Positions 1 to 5,729 are shown, counted from the stretch's first letter. The stretch is DNA of 5,729 nt from Candidatus Scatomorpha stercorigallinarum (GCA_018713375.1 DVOV01000069.1:1-5729), one strand, 5' to 3'. Notes: a model not told the origin generated them from the letters alone. Made by a program: numbers and translations.

Positions 1-360
1 GTGCAGCAGATGCGGGCGATACCAAACGACTTCCTGGACGCCGCGCGCATAGACGGCGCGGGCATCTTCCAGGTCTACCGGCGCATCGCCCTGCCCATGT
101 GCGCGCCGACCATCGCCACGCTGGCCGTGACGACCTTTATGGAGAGCTGGAACGACTACCTCTGGCCGCTGCTGATGCTCACCGACCGCAATAAAATGAC
201 CCTGCCCATCGCGCTCTCCACCCTCAACGGGCAGTACAACACCGAGTACAACGTGCTGATGGCGGGCAGCCTGATCTCGATGATACCTATCATCGTCATC
301 TACCTCTGCGCGCAGAAGCAGTTCAAAAACGGCCTCATGGCCGGCGGGATAAAGGGGTAG
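1..360 (+). CDS. Carbohydrate ABC transporter permease, CUT1/MalG-like, C-terminal part
   Basis: Inner-membrane permease subunit of a sugar ABC importer; only the last 119 codons are in the window. Visible directly is the EAA loop that docks onto the ATPase subunit (DAARIDGAG at residues 13-21, closing with a proline near residue 32). Two hydrophobic segments follow, at about residues 33-60 and 84-104. The C-terminal tail KNGLMAGGIKG is the hallmark ending of MalG-type CUT1 permeases. Full-length members are about 270-300 residues, so the GTG at position 1 is almost certainly an internal valine codon and the true start lies upstream. The gene ends in TAG 2 nt before the GH31 gene, so the two are surely co-transcribed. 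The sugar cannot be read from the permease; the glycosidase next door suggests an alpha-linked oligosaccharide or glycoside. The partner permease and binding protein are expected upstream. Confidence 0.93.
   Translation: MQQMRAIPNDFLDAARIDGAGIFQVYRRIALPMCAPTIATLAVTTFMESWNDYLWPLLMLTDRNKMTLPIALSTLNGQYNTEYNVLMAGSLISMIPIIVIYLCAQKQFKNGLMAGGIKG
351..357 (+). promoter_or_regulatory. Ribosome binding site of the GH31 gene
   Basis: AAAGGGG lies 5 nt before the ATG at 363, inside the last codons of the permease gene. It supports the start at 363 and translational coupling to the permease. Confidence 0.6.
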
Positions 361-362
361 TT

Positions 363-2096
363 ATGGAACACTGCACTTTAAACATACCCTTCGATTCTTT
401 TTACATCTCCACCCCAAAGGGGACCCCGGCGCACTTTTCGTGCTCCGGGGCCTCCGGCGGGTATGAGATACATATAGAGACCGGGTACGCCGGCGCCTAC
501 GGCCTCGGCGAGCGCTTCGACGCCGTGAACTACCTCGGCCGCGCGGCGGAGATCGCCGTGGAGGAAAAATTCTGCCGCCAGGGGGACAAAAGCTACTGCC
601 CGATGCCCTTCTTCTGGACGGACGGCGGCCTCGGCCTCTGGCTGGACACGGCGCGCGTCACGCGCTTCAGCTTCGCGCAGGGGGAGATCGTGATAAACGT
701 TCCCGTGAAGTGCGAGATCCACATTTTCACCGGGACGCCGCAGGAGATCGTCGCGGAGCACATGCGCTGCACGGGCGAGCCGCTCCTGCCGCCGGACTGG
801 GTGTTCGAGCCCTGGATCTCCGCTAACCGCTGGGACAGCCGCGCCAAGCTGGAGGCCGCGCTCGACGAGGCGGAAGGGCGCGGCTTCCCCGTCGGCGTGG
901 CTGTGGCCGAGGCCTGGAGCGACGAGGCGACGTTCTACACCTTCCATAGCGAAGGGCGCTGGCCGGACCCGGCGGGGATGATCGAGCGGCTGCACGCGCG
1001 CGGCGTGCATCTCCTGCTCTGGCAGATACCGGTCTACAAGCAGCTCGAGCCGCACGAGCCGCCGAACGGGCAGCTCGAGCGCGACTGGGCGGAGGCCGTA
1101 GAGCGCAGGCTGTGCGTGATGAACGCCGACGGCACGCCCTACAGGATACCGGCCGGGCACTGGTTCGCCGGCTCGCTGGTGCCGGACTTCACCAACCCCG
1201 AGACGGTCAAGAGCTGGTTCAGCAAGCGCCGCTACCTCACGGAGCTGGGCGTGGACGGCTTCAAGACCGACGGCGGGGAATTCATCCTCAGCGACGAGGC
1301 GCGATTTTTCGACGGCACGACGGGCGCGGAGGGGCGCAACCTCTATCCGCAGCTCTATACGAAGGCGTACACGGGCTTCCTTGAACCCGGGCAGGTCCTC
1401 TTCTCCCGCGCGGGATACACGGGCGCGCAGGCCACGCCCATGCTCTGGGCGGGCGACCAGCTCTCGGACTTCGGCGAGCTCAAGAGCCAGCTCAACGCGG
1501 GCCTGAGCGCCTCGGCGAGCGGGGTCATCTTCTGGGGCTTTGACATTGGCGGCTTTGCGGGAGAGCTGCCCTCGCCGGAGCTCTATATGCGCGCCACGCA
1601 GCTCGCCTGCTTCGCGCCCATCATGCAGTGGCACTCCGAGCCGGACGGCGGGCAGTTCAAGCTGCTGCAGCCGGGCATGGAGGGCAACAACGAGCGCAGC
1701 CCCTGGAACATTGAGCGGGCCTTCGGCCTTACGGGCTACGCGGAAAAAGTGCGCTCCTGGCACCTCCTGCGCATGGAGCTGCTGCCCTATATCCGCGCTC
1801 AGGCAAGGCTCTGCGTCGGGCGGCGCATGCCGCTCACGCGGGTGCTGGCCTACGCCTTCCCGGACGACGCTCGCTGCGCCGGCATCGGCGGCGAATACAT
1901 GTTCGGCGAGCGGCTGCTCGTCGCCCCCGTCACTTCTCCGGGCGCCGCGCGCCGCGAGGTCTATCTCCCCGCGGGGGAGTGGTACGACTTTTACACCGGC
2001 GAGCGCTTCACCGGCGGGCAGGCCGTGGACGTCGGGTGCGCGGACACCATCCCCGTGTTCTCGCTGGGCGGGCGCTGGAGGGCAAATGAAGTTTGA
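363..2096 (+). CDS. Glycoside hydrolase family 31 (alpha-glycosidase), compact form
   Basis: Retaining alpha-glycosidase, 577 aa, probably cytoplasmic because no signal peptide is present. From memory of E. coli YicI (alpha-xylosidase), the N-terminal beta-sandwich covers about residues 1-140 (YGLGERF motif at 46-52) and the (beta/alpha)8 barrel about 145-480. The nucleophile is D303 in GFKTDGGEF. The acid/base is D365 in WAGDQ. Likely -1 subsite residues are W220, K301, R349 (SRAG) and H424. R349 lies 16 residues before D365, the same spacing as YicI R466/D482. A proximal C-terminal beta domain ends the protein (about 485-577). YicI-like enzymes run to about 770 aa, so this one lacks the distal C-terminal domain and has a short N-domain. 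KTDGGE replaces KTDFGE, and AEAWSDE (182-188) replaces FDCFW at the substrate loop, so xylosidase activity should not be assumed. Alternatives include alpha-glucosidase, alpha-galactosidase or another GH31 activity. The family call is secure; the substrate is not. Confidence 0.93.
   Translation: MEHCTLNIPFDSFYISTPKGTPAHFSCSGASGGYEIHIETGYAGAYGLGERFDAVNYLGRAAEIAVEEKFCRQGDKSYCPMPFFWTDGGLGLWLDTARVTRFSFAQGEIVINVPVKCEIHIFTGTPQEIVAEHMRCTGEPLLPPDWVFEPWISANRWDSRAKLEAALDEAEGRGFPVGVAVAEAWSDEATFYTFHSEGRWPDPAGMIERLHARGVHLLLWQIPVYKQLEPHEPPNGQLERDWAEAVERRLCVMNADGTPYRIPAGHWFAGSLVPDFTNPETVKSWFSKRRYLTELGVDGFKTDGGEFILSDEARFFDGTTGAEGRNLYPQLYTKAYTGFLEPGQVLFSRAGYTGAQATPMLWAGDQLSDFGELKSQLNAGLSASASGVIFWGFDIGGFAGELPSPELYMRATQLACFAPIMQWHSEPDGGQFKLLQPGMEGNNERSPWNIERAFGLTGYAEKVRSWHLLRMELLPYIRAQARLCVGRRMPLTRVLAYAFPDDARCAGIGGEYMFGERLLVAPVTSPGAARREVYLPAGEWYDFYTGERFTGGQAVDVGCADTIPVFSLGGRWRANEV
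2077..2082 (+). promoter_or_regulatory. Ribosome binding site of the beta-phosphoglucomutase gene
   Basis: GGAGGG lies within the 3' end of the GH31 gene, 3 nt before the ATG at 2086. It decides the start of the overlapping HAD gene. The open frame continues far upstream to 1540, but only the part from 2086 looks like a HAD protein. Confidence 0.65.
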
Positions 2097-2721
2097 CGGC
2101 GTCATTTTCGACCTCGACGGCGTGCTCTGCCGCACGGACGAGCTGCACCTGGCGGCCTGGTGCGCGCTGGCGTCGCGGCTGGGCATAAAACTGCCGCCGG
2201 ACGCCGCCGAGCGCACGCGCGGCGTGGGGCGCATGGAGAGCCTGGACATCGTGCTCGGCGAGCGCTCGCGCGGTTTTTCCCCGGCGCAGAAGCGCGCCCT
2301 GGCGGAGGAAAAAAACGCCCTCTACCGGCAGTACCTCCTGCGCCTGACGCCGGCGGACGCCGAGCCCGGCGCGCGCGAAACGCTCTCGGAGCTGCGCCGC
2401 CGGGGCGTGAAGCTGGCTGTCGCCTCCTCCAGCCGCAACGCGCCGCTCATCATCGAAAAGCTCGCCATGGCGCCGCTGCTGGACGCCGTCGTGGACGGCG
2501 GCATGGTCTCCCGCAGCAAGCCGGACCCGGAGGTGTTCCTCAAAGCCGCCGCCGCGCTGGGCCTCCCGCCCGCGCGCTGCGCCGTGGTGGAGGACGCCCA
2601 AAGCGGCCTTGAGGCCGCGCGCCGCGGCGGCTTCTGCGCGGTGGCGTACAGCCCGCACGCTCGGCCGCTGGACGCCGGCATACGGATAAGCTCGCTGCCC
2701 GCGCTGGCGGGCCTGCTGTAA
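2086..2721 (+). CDS. pgmB: Beta-phosphoglucomutase (HAD superfamily, subclass I)
   Basis: Interconverts beta-D-glucose 1-phosphate and glucose 6-phosphate through an aspartyl phosphate, feeding glycolysis in the cytoplasm. The protein is 211 aa, close to the usual 215-225. HAD motif I is FDLDGV, with nucleophile D9 and acid/base D11. H21 and RGVGRMESL (45-53) lie in the cap domain where Lactococcus lactis beta-PGM has H20 and K45/R49. Motif II is S114-S-S-R117-N. Motif III is K145 in SKPDPE. Motif IV is E169-D170, the Mg2+ ligands. Positions 114, 145, 169 and 170 coincide with the L. lactis numbering as I recall it. R45 and R117 replace lysines of the L. lactis enzyme but keep the charge. The ATG overlaps the GH31 stop by 11 bp, so translation is coupled. 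The acid/base D11 and the cap motif favour a mutase over a simple phosphatase; a related sugar-phosphate phosphatase is the main alternative. Confidence 0.87.
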   Translation: MKFDGVIFDLDGVLCRTDELHLAAWCALASRLGIKLPPDAAERTRGVGRMESLDIVLGERSRGFSPAQKRALAEEKNALYRQYLLRLTPADAEPGARETLSELRRRGVKLAVASSSRNAPLIIEKLAMAPLLDAVVDGGMVSRSKPDPEVFLKAAAALGLPPARCAVVEDAQSGLEAARRGGFCAVAYSPHARPLDAGIRISSLPALAGLL

Positions 2722-2724
2722 ACA

Positions 2725-2759
2725 AAAATCGGCCCCGGCTTTGAGCCGGGGCCGATTTT
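2725..2759. terminator. Bidirectional intrinsic terminator between convergent genes
   Basis: A perfect 15-bp inverted repeat (AAAATCGGCCCCGGC at 2725-2739, its complement at 2745-2759) encloses a 5-nt loop TTTGA. The stem begins with an A run and ends with a T run, so the RNA from either strand has a GC-rich hairpin followed by uridines. It begins 4 nt after the pgmB stop and lies 14 nt beyond the stop of the convergent NTPase gene. Confidence 0.95.
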
Positions 2760-2773
2760 CCGCCGTCGGACGG

Positions 2774-3481
2774 TCATATCCGGCCATAGGCGAAGTTATC
2801 AACGCTGCGGTGCATGATGCTCTCGAGGGCGATGGGCGCGCCGATATACTTCTCATCGCGCCCGTCGGCGAGGAACTCATCGAGGAATTTTTTGCGCCCC
2901 GTGGTGTGCACGACGGGCACGCCGCTCAGGTCCGAGGCCTGGCGGATGATGTCGTAGCCCTGGCGCAGGTCGTCGGCGCTGGCGTAGTTGAGCAGGTTCG
3001 AGTTGTTGACGAAGCCCGTCACCTGCTGGCGGGCAAAGCCCTCCAGCTCGCCTTTGAGCTTGAGTATCTTCTCCGGCGACTCGGACATGGGGCGGAACAC
3101 GTTGACGATGTCGTACACCTCCAGCGTCCCCGCCGGCAGGGCGGCGAAGTCCTGGTGGTAGCGCGCCAGGGAGAGCGCGCCGGCCTGGTCGCCGCCCACG
3201 TCGAACACCACCAGGTCCCAGTCCTGGTCGAAGGCGGAGGCCACGGCCGCCGGCATCACCGTCTGCGTGATGGCCTGGCCCACGAAGGTGGGCGAGACGA
3301 CCTCCACGTGCCGGTCGCTGAGCATCTTGATGTGGTCGGACATGCGGAAATAGTCGTTTATGCGGTCGAGGTCGATGACCAGCGTGCGCCGGCCCTGTTC
3401 GCTGGAGCGCATGGCCATGTTCATGGCAATCTCCGTCTTGCCCGAGCAGTAGTTGCCGATGAGGATGATGACTTTCTTCAC
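2774..3481 (-). CDS. P-loop ATP-binding protein of unknown function (ParA/CobQ-like fold suspected)
   Basis: A 235-aa protein that I cannot name with a function. It opens with a beta-strand and a Walker A loop, GNYCSGKT (residues 9-16). A second strand carries VIDLDRINDYFR (35-46), resembling the switch-I region of SIMIBI-class ATPases. A Walker B-like strand follows, VVFDVGGDQAGA (91-102). The signature lysine of MinD/ParA (KGGxGK) is absent, so this is not a typical partition or septum-site ATPase. No membrane segment or signal peptide is visible, so it should be cytoplasmic. The start is GTG, supported by a strong ribosome site 6 nt upstream; there is no closer in-frame ATG with a site. 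It lies 66 nt downstream of pyruvate kinase on the same strand, with a GC hairpin between them. From memory, related clostridial proteins sometimes sit beside 2-oxoacid:ferredoxin oxidoreductase genes, but none is seen here. Confidence 0.85.
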   Translation of the reverse strand: MKKVIILIGNYCSGKTEIAMNMAMRSSEQGRRTLVIDLDRINDYFRMSDHIKMLSDRHVEVVSPTFVGQAITQTVMPAAVASAFDQDWDLVVFDVGGDQAGALSLARYHQDFAALPAGTLEVYDIVNVFRPMSESPEKILKLKGELEGFARQQVTGFVNNSNLLNYASADDLRQGYDIIRQASDLSGVPVVHTTGRKKFLDEFLADGRDEKYIGAPIALESIMHRSVDNFAYGRI

Positions 3482-3487
3482 GTTGCG

Positions 3488-3493
3488 CCCTCC
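3488..3493 (-). promoter_or_regulatory. Ribosome binding site deciding the GTG start of the P-loop gene
   Basis: On the minus strand GGAGGG lies 6 nt before GTG (3481-3479). This spacing fixes a non-ATG start for the NTPase gene. Confidence 0.8.
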
Positions 3494-3503
3494 AAAACGC
3501 CCC

Positions 3504-3532
3504 GGCCGCGGCCCGATGCACGGGCCGCGGCC
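3504..3532 (-). other. GC-rich hairpin between pyruvate kinase and P-loop genes
   Basis: A perfect 12-bp inverted repeat (GGCCGCGGCCCG at 3504-3515 and its complement at 3521-3532) has loop ATGCA. On the minus strand the stem is followed by GGGGCG and only then by TTTT (3497-3494), so the U tract is short and displaced by 6 nt. It could be a leaky terminator that lowers expression of the downstream gene, or an element that protects the pyruvate kinase mRNA end. The structure is clear; the role is inferred. Confidence 0.6.
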
Positions 3533-3547
3533 TTGTTCCTGTTTATA

Positions 3548-4963
3548 TCACACGACCTGGGCCTTAATGAGGTTGGTGCTCCCCGCGCGGCCGATGGGCA
3601 CGCCGGCGGTGATGACCACCATCTGCCCGCTCTGCACGGCCCCCTCCTTCAGCGCGCTCTGCACGCACATGGAGAAGAGGCGGTCGGTGGAATCGACATA
3701 CCCGGCCAGCAGCGGCTGCACGCCCCAGGAGATGGCCAGCTGCCGCCGCGCGCGCTCCGTGGTGGTGAGGGCCACGATGGGGCAGGCCGGGCGGAAGCGG
3801 GCGATCATGCGCGCCGTGTGGCCCGTCTGCGTGGGGGTGAGGATGGCGTCGGCCTCCAGGTCCATGGCCGTCTGGCAGCAGGTGTGGGTGACGGCGTCGT
3901 TGATGGAGCGCCCGGGCGTGAACTCAAAGCGGCGGAAGCGGCCCCAGTAGTCCGTGGCCTGCTCGGCGGCGTTGATGGTGTCCACCATCGTCTGCACGGC
4001 CTCCACGGGGTGCTTGCCGGAGGCCGTCTCTCCGGAGAGCATGACGCAGCTGGTGCCGTCGAACACGGCGTTGGCCACGTCGGACACCTCGGCGCGCGTG
4101 GGCCGCGGGTTGCGGATCATGGAATCGAGCATCTGCGTGGCGGTAATGACGGGCTTGCCGGCCATGCTGGTCTCTTTTATCATGCGCTTTTGCAGTATCG
4201 GCACCTCATAGGCGGGGATCTCCACGCCCAGGTCGCCGCGGGCCACCATCAGCCCGTCGCTGGCGGCGATGATCTCCTCCAGGTTGTCCACGCCTTCGCG
4301 GTTCTCGATCTTGGAGATGATGCGGATGTGCTCGCCGCCGCACTCCCTGAGGCAGGCGCGGATGTCCTCCACGTCGCTGGCCTTGCGCACGAAGGAGGCG
4401 GCCACGAAGTCGAAGTCCTGCTCCGCGGCGAAGCGCAGGTCGTCGCGGTCCTTCTCCGTCAGGGAGGGCAGGTGGATGGAAACGCCGGGGATGTTGATGC
4501 TCTTGTTGTTGGAGAGCGTCCCGCCGCTGCGGACGGTGCAGGCAATGTCCTGCCCCTGTATCCCGTCCACCGTGAGCTCGATGAGGCCGTCGTCGATGAG
4601 CACGCGGCAGCCGCTCTCCAGCTCCTTGTGCAGGTCGGCGTAGGTGACGGAGACGATGCCGGCGTCGCCCGGCACGTCGCGGGTGGTGAGCGTGAACTTG
4701 TCGCCCTCGCGCAGGGTGACGGGGCCGTTTTCAAAGGTCTTTATGCGTATCTCGGGGCCTTTGGTGTCCAGGATGGTGGCCACGGCCGCGCCCAGCTCGT
4801 CGCGTATGCGGCGCACCTTGTTGAGCGTTGCCAGGTGGCTCTCGTGAGTGCCGTGGGAAAAGTTGAAGCGGGCGGCGTCCATGCCGGTGAGCATCAGGGC
4901 GCGCAGCATCTCCTCGTTGTCCACAGCCGGGCCCATGGTACAGATTATCTTGGTCTTTCTCAA
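3548..4963 (-). CDS. pyk: Pyruvate kinase
   Basis: Transfers phosphate from phosphoenolpyruvate to ADP, the last step of glycolysis, in the cytoplasm. The protein is 471 aa from the TTG chosen here, matching the short form (E. coli PykF, 470 aa) without the extra C-terminal PEP-utiliser domain of Bacillus enzymes. The start MRKTKIICTMGPA is canonical. Visible residues are R32, N34, S36 and H37 (ARFNFSHG); DTKGPEIR (66-73); the B domain at about 70-165; catalytic K218, metal ligands E220 and D244 (SKIEN, ARGDLG); and TATQMLDSM (274-282). E71 corresponds to Glu117 of the rabbit enzyme, the residue linked to K+ dependence. An in-frame ATG at 5023 would add 20 residues, but it lies between the -35 and -10 boxes, upstream of the likely transcription start. 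TTG at 4963 has a strong ribosome site. The gene has its own promoter and is followed by the P-loop NTPase gene. Confidence 0.97.
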   Translation of the reverse strand: MRKTKIICTMGPAVDNEEMLRALMLTGMDAARFNFSHGTHESHLATLNKVRRIRDELGAAVATILDTKGPEIRIKTFENGPVTLREGDKFTLTTRDVPGDAGIVSVTYADLHKELESGCRVLIDDGLIELTVDGIQGQDIACTVRSGGTLSNNKSINIPGVSIHLPSLTEKDRDDLRFAAEQDFDFVAASFVRKASDVEDIRACLRECGGEHIRIISKIENREGVDNLEEIIAASDGLMVARGDLGVEIPAYEVPILQKRMIKETSMAGKPVITATQMLDSMIRNPRPTRAEVSDVANAVFDGTSCVMLSGETASGKHPVEAVQTMVDTINAAEQATDYWGRFRRFEFTPGRSINDAVTHTCCQTAMDLEADAILTPTQTGHTARMIARFRPACPIVALTTTERARRQLAISWGVQPLLAGYVDSTDRLFSMCVQSALKEGAVQSGQMVVITAGVPIGRAGSTNLIKAQVV

Positions 4964-4970
4964 GGGTGAT

Positions 4971-4978
4971 CCCCCTCC
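4971..4978 (-). promoter_or_regulatory. Ribosome binding site deciding the TTG start of pyruvate kinase
   Basis: GGAGGGGG on the minus strand lies 7 nt before the TTG at 4963-4961. It excludes the upstream ATG as the main start. Confidence 0.85.
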
Positions 4979-5000
4979 ACGTAACAGATGTACGGAATGT

Positions 5001-5029
5001 ATTATACAATGTTTCCCGCTCACTTACAA
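5001..5029 (-). promoter_or_regulatory. Sigma-A/sigma-70 type promoter of pyruvate kinase
   Basis: On the minus strand a -35 box TTGTAA (5029-5024, 4/6 to TTGACA) and a perfect -10 box TATAAT (5006-5001) are separated by exactly 17 nt. Transcription should begin near 4994, leaving a leader of about 30 nt before the TTG start. This stretch is visibly AT-richer than its surroundings. A small inverted repeat, CAAGC-CCAA-GCTTG (5027-5040), touches the upstream edge of the -35 box and could be an operator, but no known binding motif was recognised. No clear CcpA cre site is seen. Confidence 0.88.
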
Positions 5030-5067
5030 GCCCAAGCTTGCCCGCGGCGGGGGGCCGGTCCCGCGGA

Positions 5068-5729
5068 TCAGACTGTGAACTCCAGCCTCCCCAGCGCGCC
5101 GGCGCCGAGGGAATATTTGTCGAACACGAGCACGACCCGCCCTTCTCCGTCAAGGTAGAAATCCGCGCTGTCGCGCACCGCGGCGGCGATGTCCACATCC
5201 GTCCAGAGCATCACGCGGCTCTCCTCCGGCAGGGCGGCGAGGCCGCGCTCCACCGCGGCGGCGCACCTCTCCGGCCAGCCGGGCCCCAGCAGGTCCTCCA
5301 GCGAGAGCTCTGCGCCCGTGCGCACGTCGTAGTTATAATAGTGGAAGCTCGAATACACCGAAGCGCCGCTCTCCGTCTTGATAACGGCGAAGGAGAGGTA
5401 GTCGCCGCCGCTGTAGTACACCTCGTACCCGGCGGAGACGCGCACGGGGATGAAGCCGTCCGGGTCGCCGCCCGTGGCGACATAGGCCTCGTAATACTCC
5501 TCCGCGCGGCGCTCGCTCTCCGCCACTTCGGCCTCCACAGTCTCGCGGATGAGCGCGTTCACCTCCTGCGCCCAGGGCGCGGCGCCCTCCCCGGCCTCGA
5601 TGGCCGGCAGGGCCACATCCACCTCGCTGGCGGCGTGCGTCTCGTGATAATCGGCCAAAGTGAGCACGCGGCAGAGCCCGCCCAGCACGGGCAGCTCGTA
5701 CATGGCCGCGGCGAAGGTGGGCACGGTGT
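5068..5729 (-). CDS. RsiV-like DUF4163/DUF3298 domain protein, C-terminal part
   Basis: Only the last 219 codons are in the window. The frame is open to the window edge (an ACC codon precedes GTG 5724), so that GTG is probably not the start. The visible part looks extracytoplasmic. Residues about 30-115 resemble the DUF4163 region (paired strands and helix; SEVDVALPAIE, then a helix rich in Glu and Ala). From about 120 follows a DUF3298 region: SSFHYYNYDVRTGAELSLEDLL, a short helix, FYLDGEGRVVLVF, and the closing KYSLGAGALGRLEFTV, equivalent to the usual YEIAPYAAG-type ending. These domains occur in the anti-sigma factor RsiV, whose outer domain binds lysozyme in Bacillus subtilis, in the deacetylase PdaC (DUF4163 only), and in many uncharacterised clostridial lipoproteins. 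No membrane segment or lipobox is within the window, so which type this is cannot be decided. Confidence 0.78.
   Translation of the reverse strand, partial: TVPTFAAAMYELPVLGGLCRVLTLADYHETHAASEVDVALPAIEAGEGAAPWAQEVNALIRETVEAEVAESERRAEEYYEAYVATGGDPDGFIPVRVSAGYEVYYSGGDYLSFAVIKTESGASVYSSFHYYNYDVRTGAELSLEDLLGPGWPERCAAAVERGLAALPEESRVMLWTDVDIAAAVRDSADFYLDGEGRVVLVFDKYSLGAGALGRLEFTV

Noticed and set aside
1..3. GTG at position 1 as the start of the permease gene
   Set aside because: The EAA loop normally lies well over 150 residues into a CUT1 permease, so this codon must be internal to a longer gene cut by the window.
1540..2085. Upstream extension of the beta-phosphoglucomutase frame into the GH31 gene
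   Set aside because: The translation here is Ser/Arg/Pro/Ala-rich and resembles nothing, whereas the HAD fold starts exactly at ATG 2086 with a ribosome site.
378..2249. Long open frame (623 codons) on the minus strand opposite the GH31 gene
   Set aside because: Its translation is Arg/Ala/Glu/Val-rich with no recognisable domain, and it is antisense to a gene with clear catalytic motifs. Such frames are expected opposite GC-rich coding sequence.
2774..3481. Identification of the P-loop protein as MinD or ParA
   Set aside because: The deviant Walker A lysine (KGGxGK) of that group is missing, and no par or min neighbour is present.
2741..4969. Very long open frame (742 codons) on the plus strand opposite the NTPase and pyruvate kinase genes
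   Set aside because: It begins inside the terminator and runs antisense across two well-supported genes and their intergenic gap. The product is a low-complexity His/Gly/Val/Ala/Asp mix typical of a mirror frame in high-GC DNA.
4964..5023. Twenty-residue N-terminal extension of pyruvate kinase
   Set aside because: It overlaps the -10 box and ribosome site and has no counterpart in other pyruvate kinases.
5041..5067. GC-rich hairpin after the RsiV-like gene, possible terminator
   Set aside because: CCGCGG at 5042-5047 and 5061-5066 can pair with a bulge, but the stem is short and no U tract follows on the minus strand. Whether transcription stops here or runs on into pyk cannot be told.

Overview
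The window is GC-rich (about two thirds G+C by eye) and bacterial. Purine-rich Shine-Dalgarno sites, GTG and TTG start codons, a sigma-A type promoter and the gene families suggest a high-GC member of the Clostridia/Firmicutes, possibly a gut Oscillospiraceae- or Christensenellaceae-like organism. That placement is an inference from style and family content, not from a marker gene. Coding density is high, and no tRNA, rRNA, CRISPR array, insertion sequence or phage gene is visible.

Left block (+ strand, 1-2721): the end of a carbohydrate-uptake operon. It holds the C-terminal part of a CUT1-family (MalG-like) ABC sugar permease, a compact GH31 glycosidase 2 nt downstream, and a beta-phosphoglucomutase-type HAD phosphatase that overlaps the GH31 gene by 11 bp. 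Together they suggest import of an oligosaccharide or glycoside, cleavage inside the cell, and entry of a glucose phosphate into glycolysis. The phosphorylase that would normally supply beta-glucose 1-phosphate is not in the window. The block ends at a very strong hairpin terminator (2725-2759) that is symmetric and should also stop transcription from the right.

Right block (- strand, 5729-2774): read in transcription order, it holds the C-terminal part of an RsiV-like DUF4163/DUF3298 protein, a pyruvate kinase gene with its own near-consensus promoter and a TTG start, and a P-loop NTPase of unknown function with a GTG start. A 12-bp GC hairpin lies in the 66-nt gap between pyruvate kinase and the NTPase gene.

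No clearly new system is visible. The points most worth following are the uncharacterised NTPase behind pyruvate kinase, the unassigned specificity and reduced size of the GH31 enzyme, its pairing with a beta-phosphoglucomutase, and the re-assigned pyruvate kinase start.
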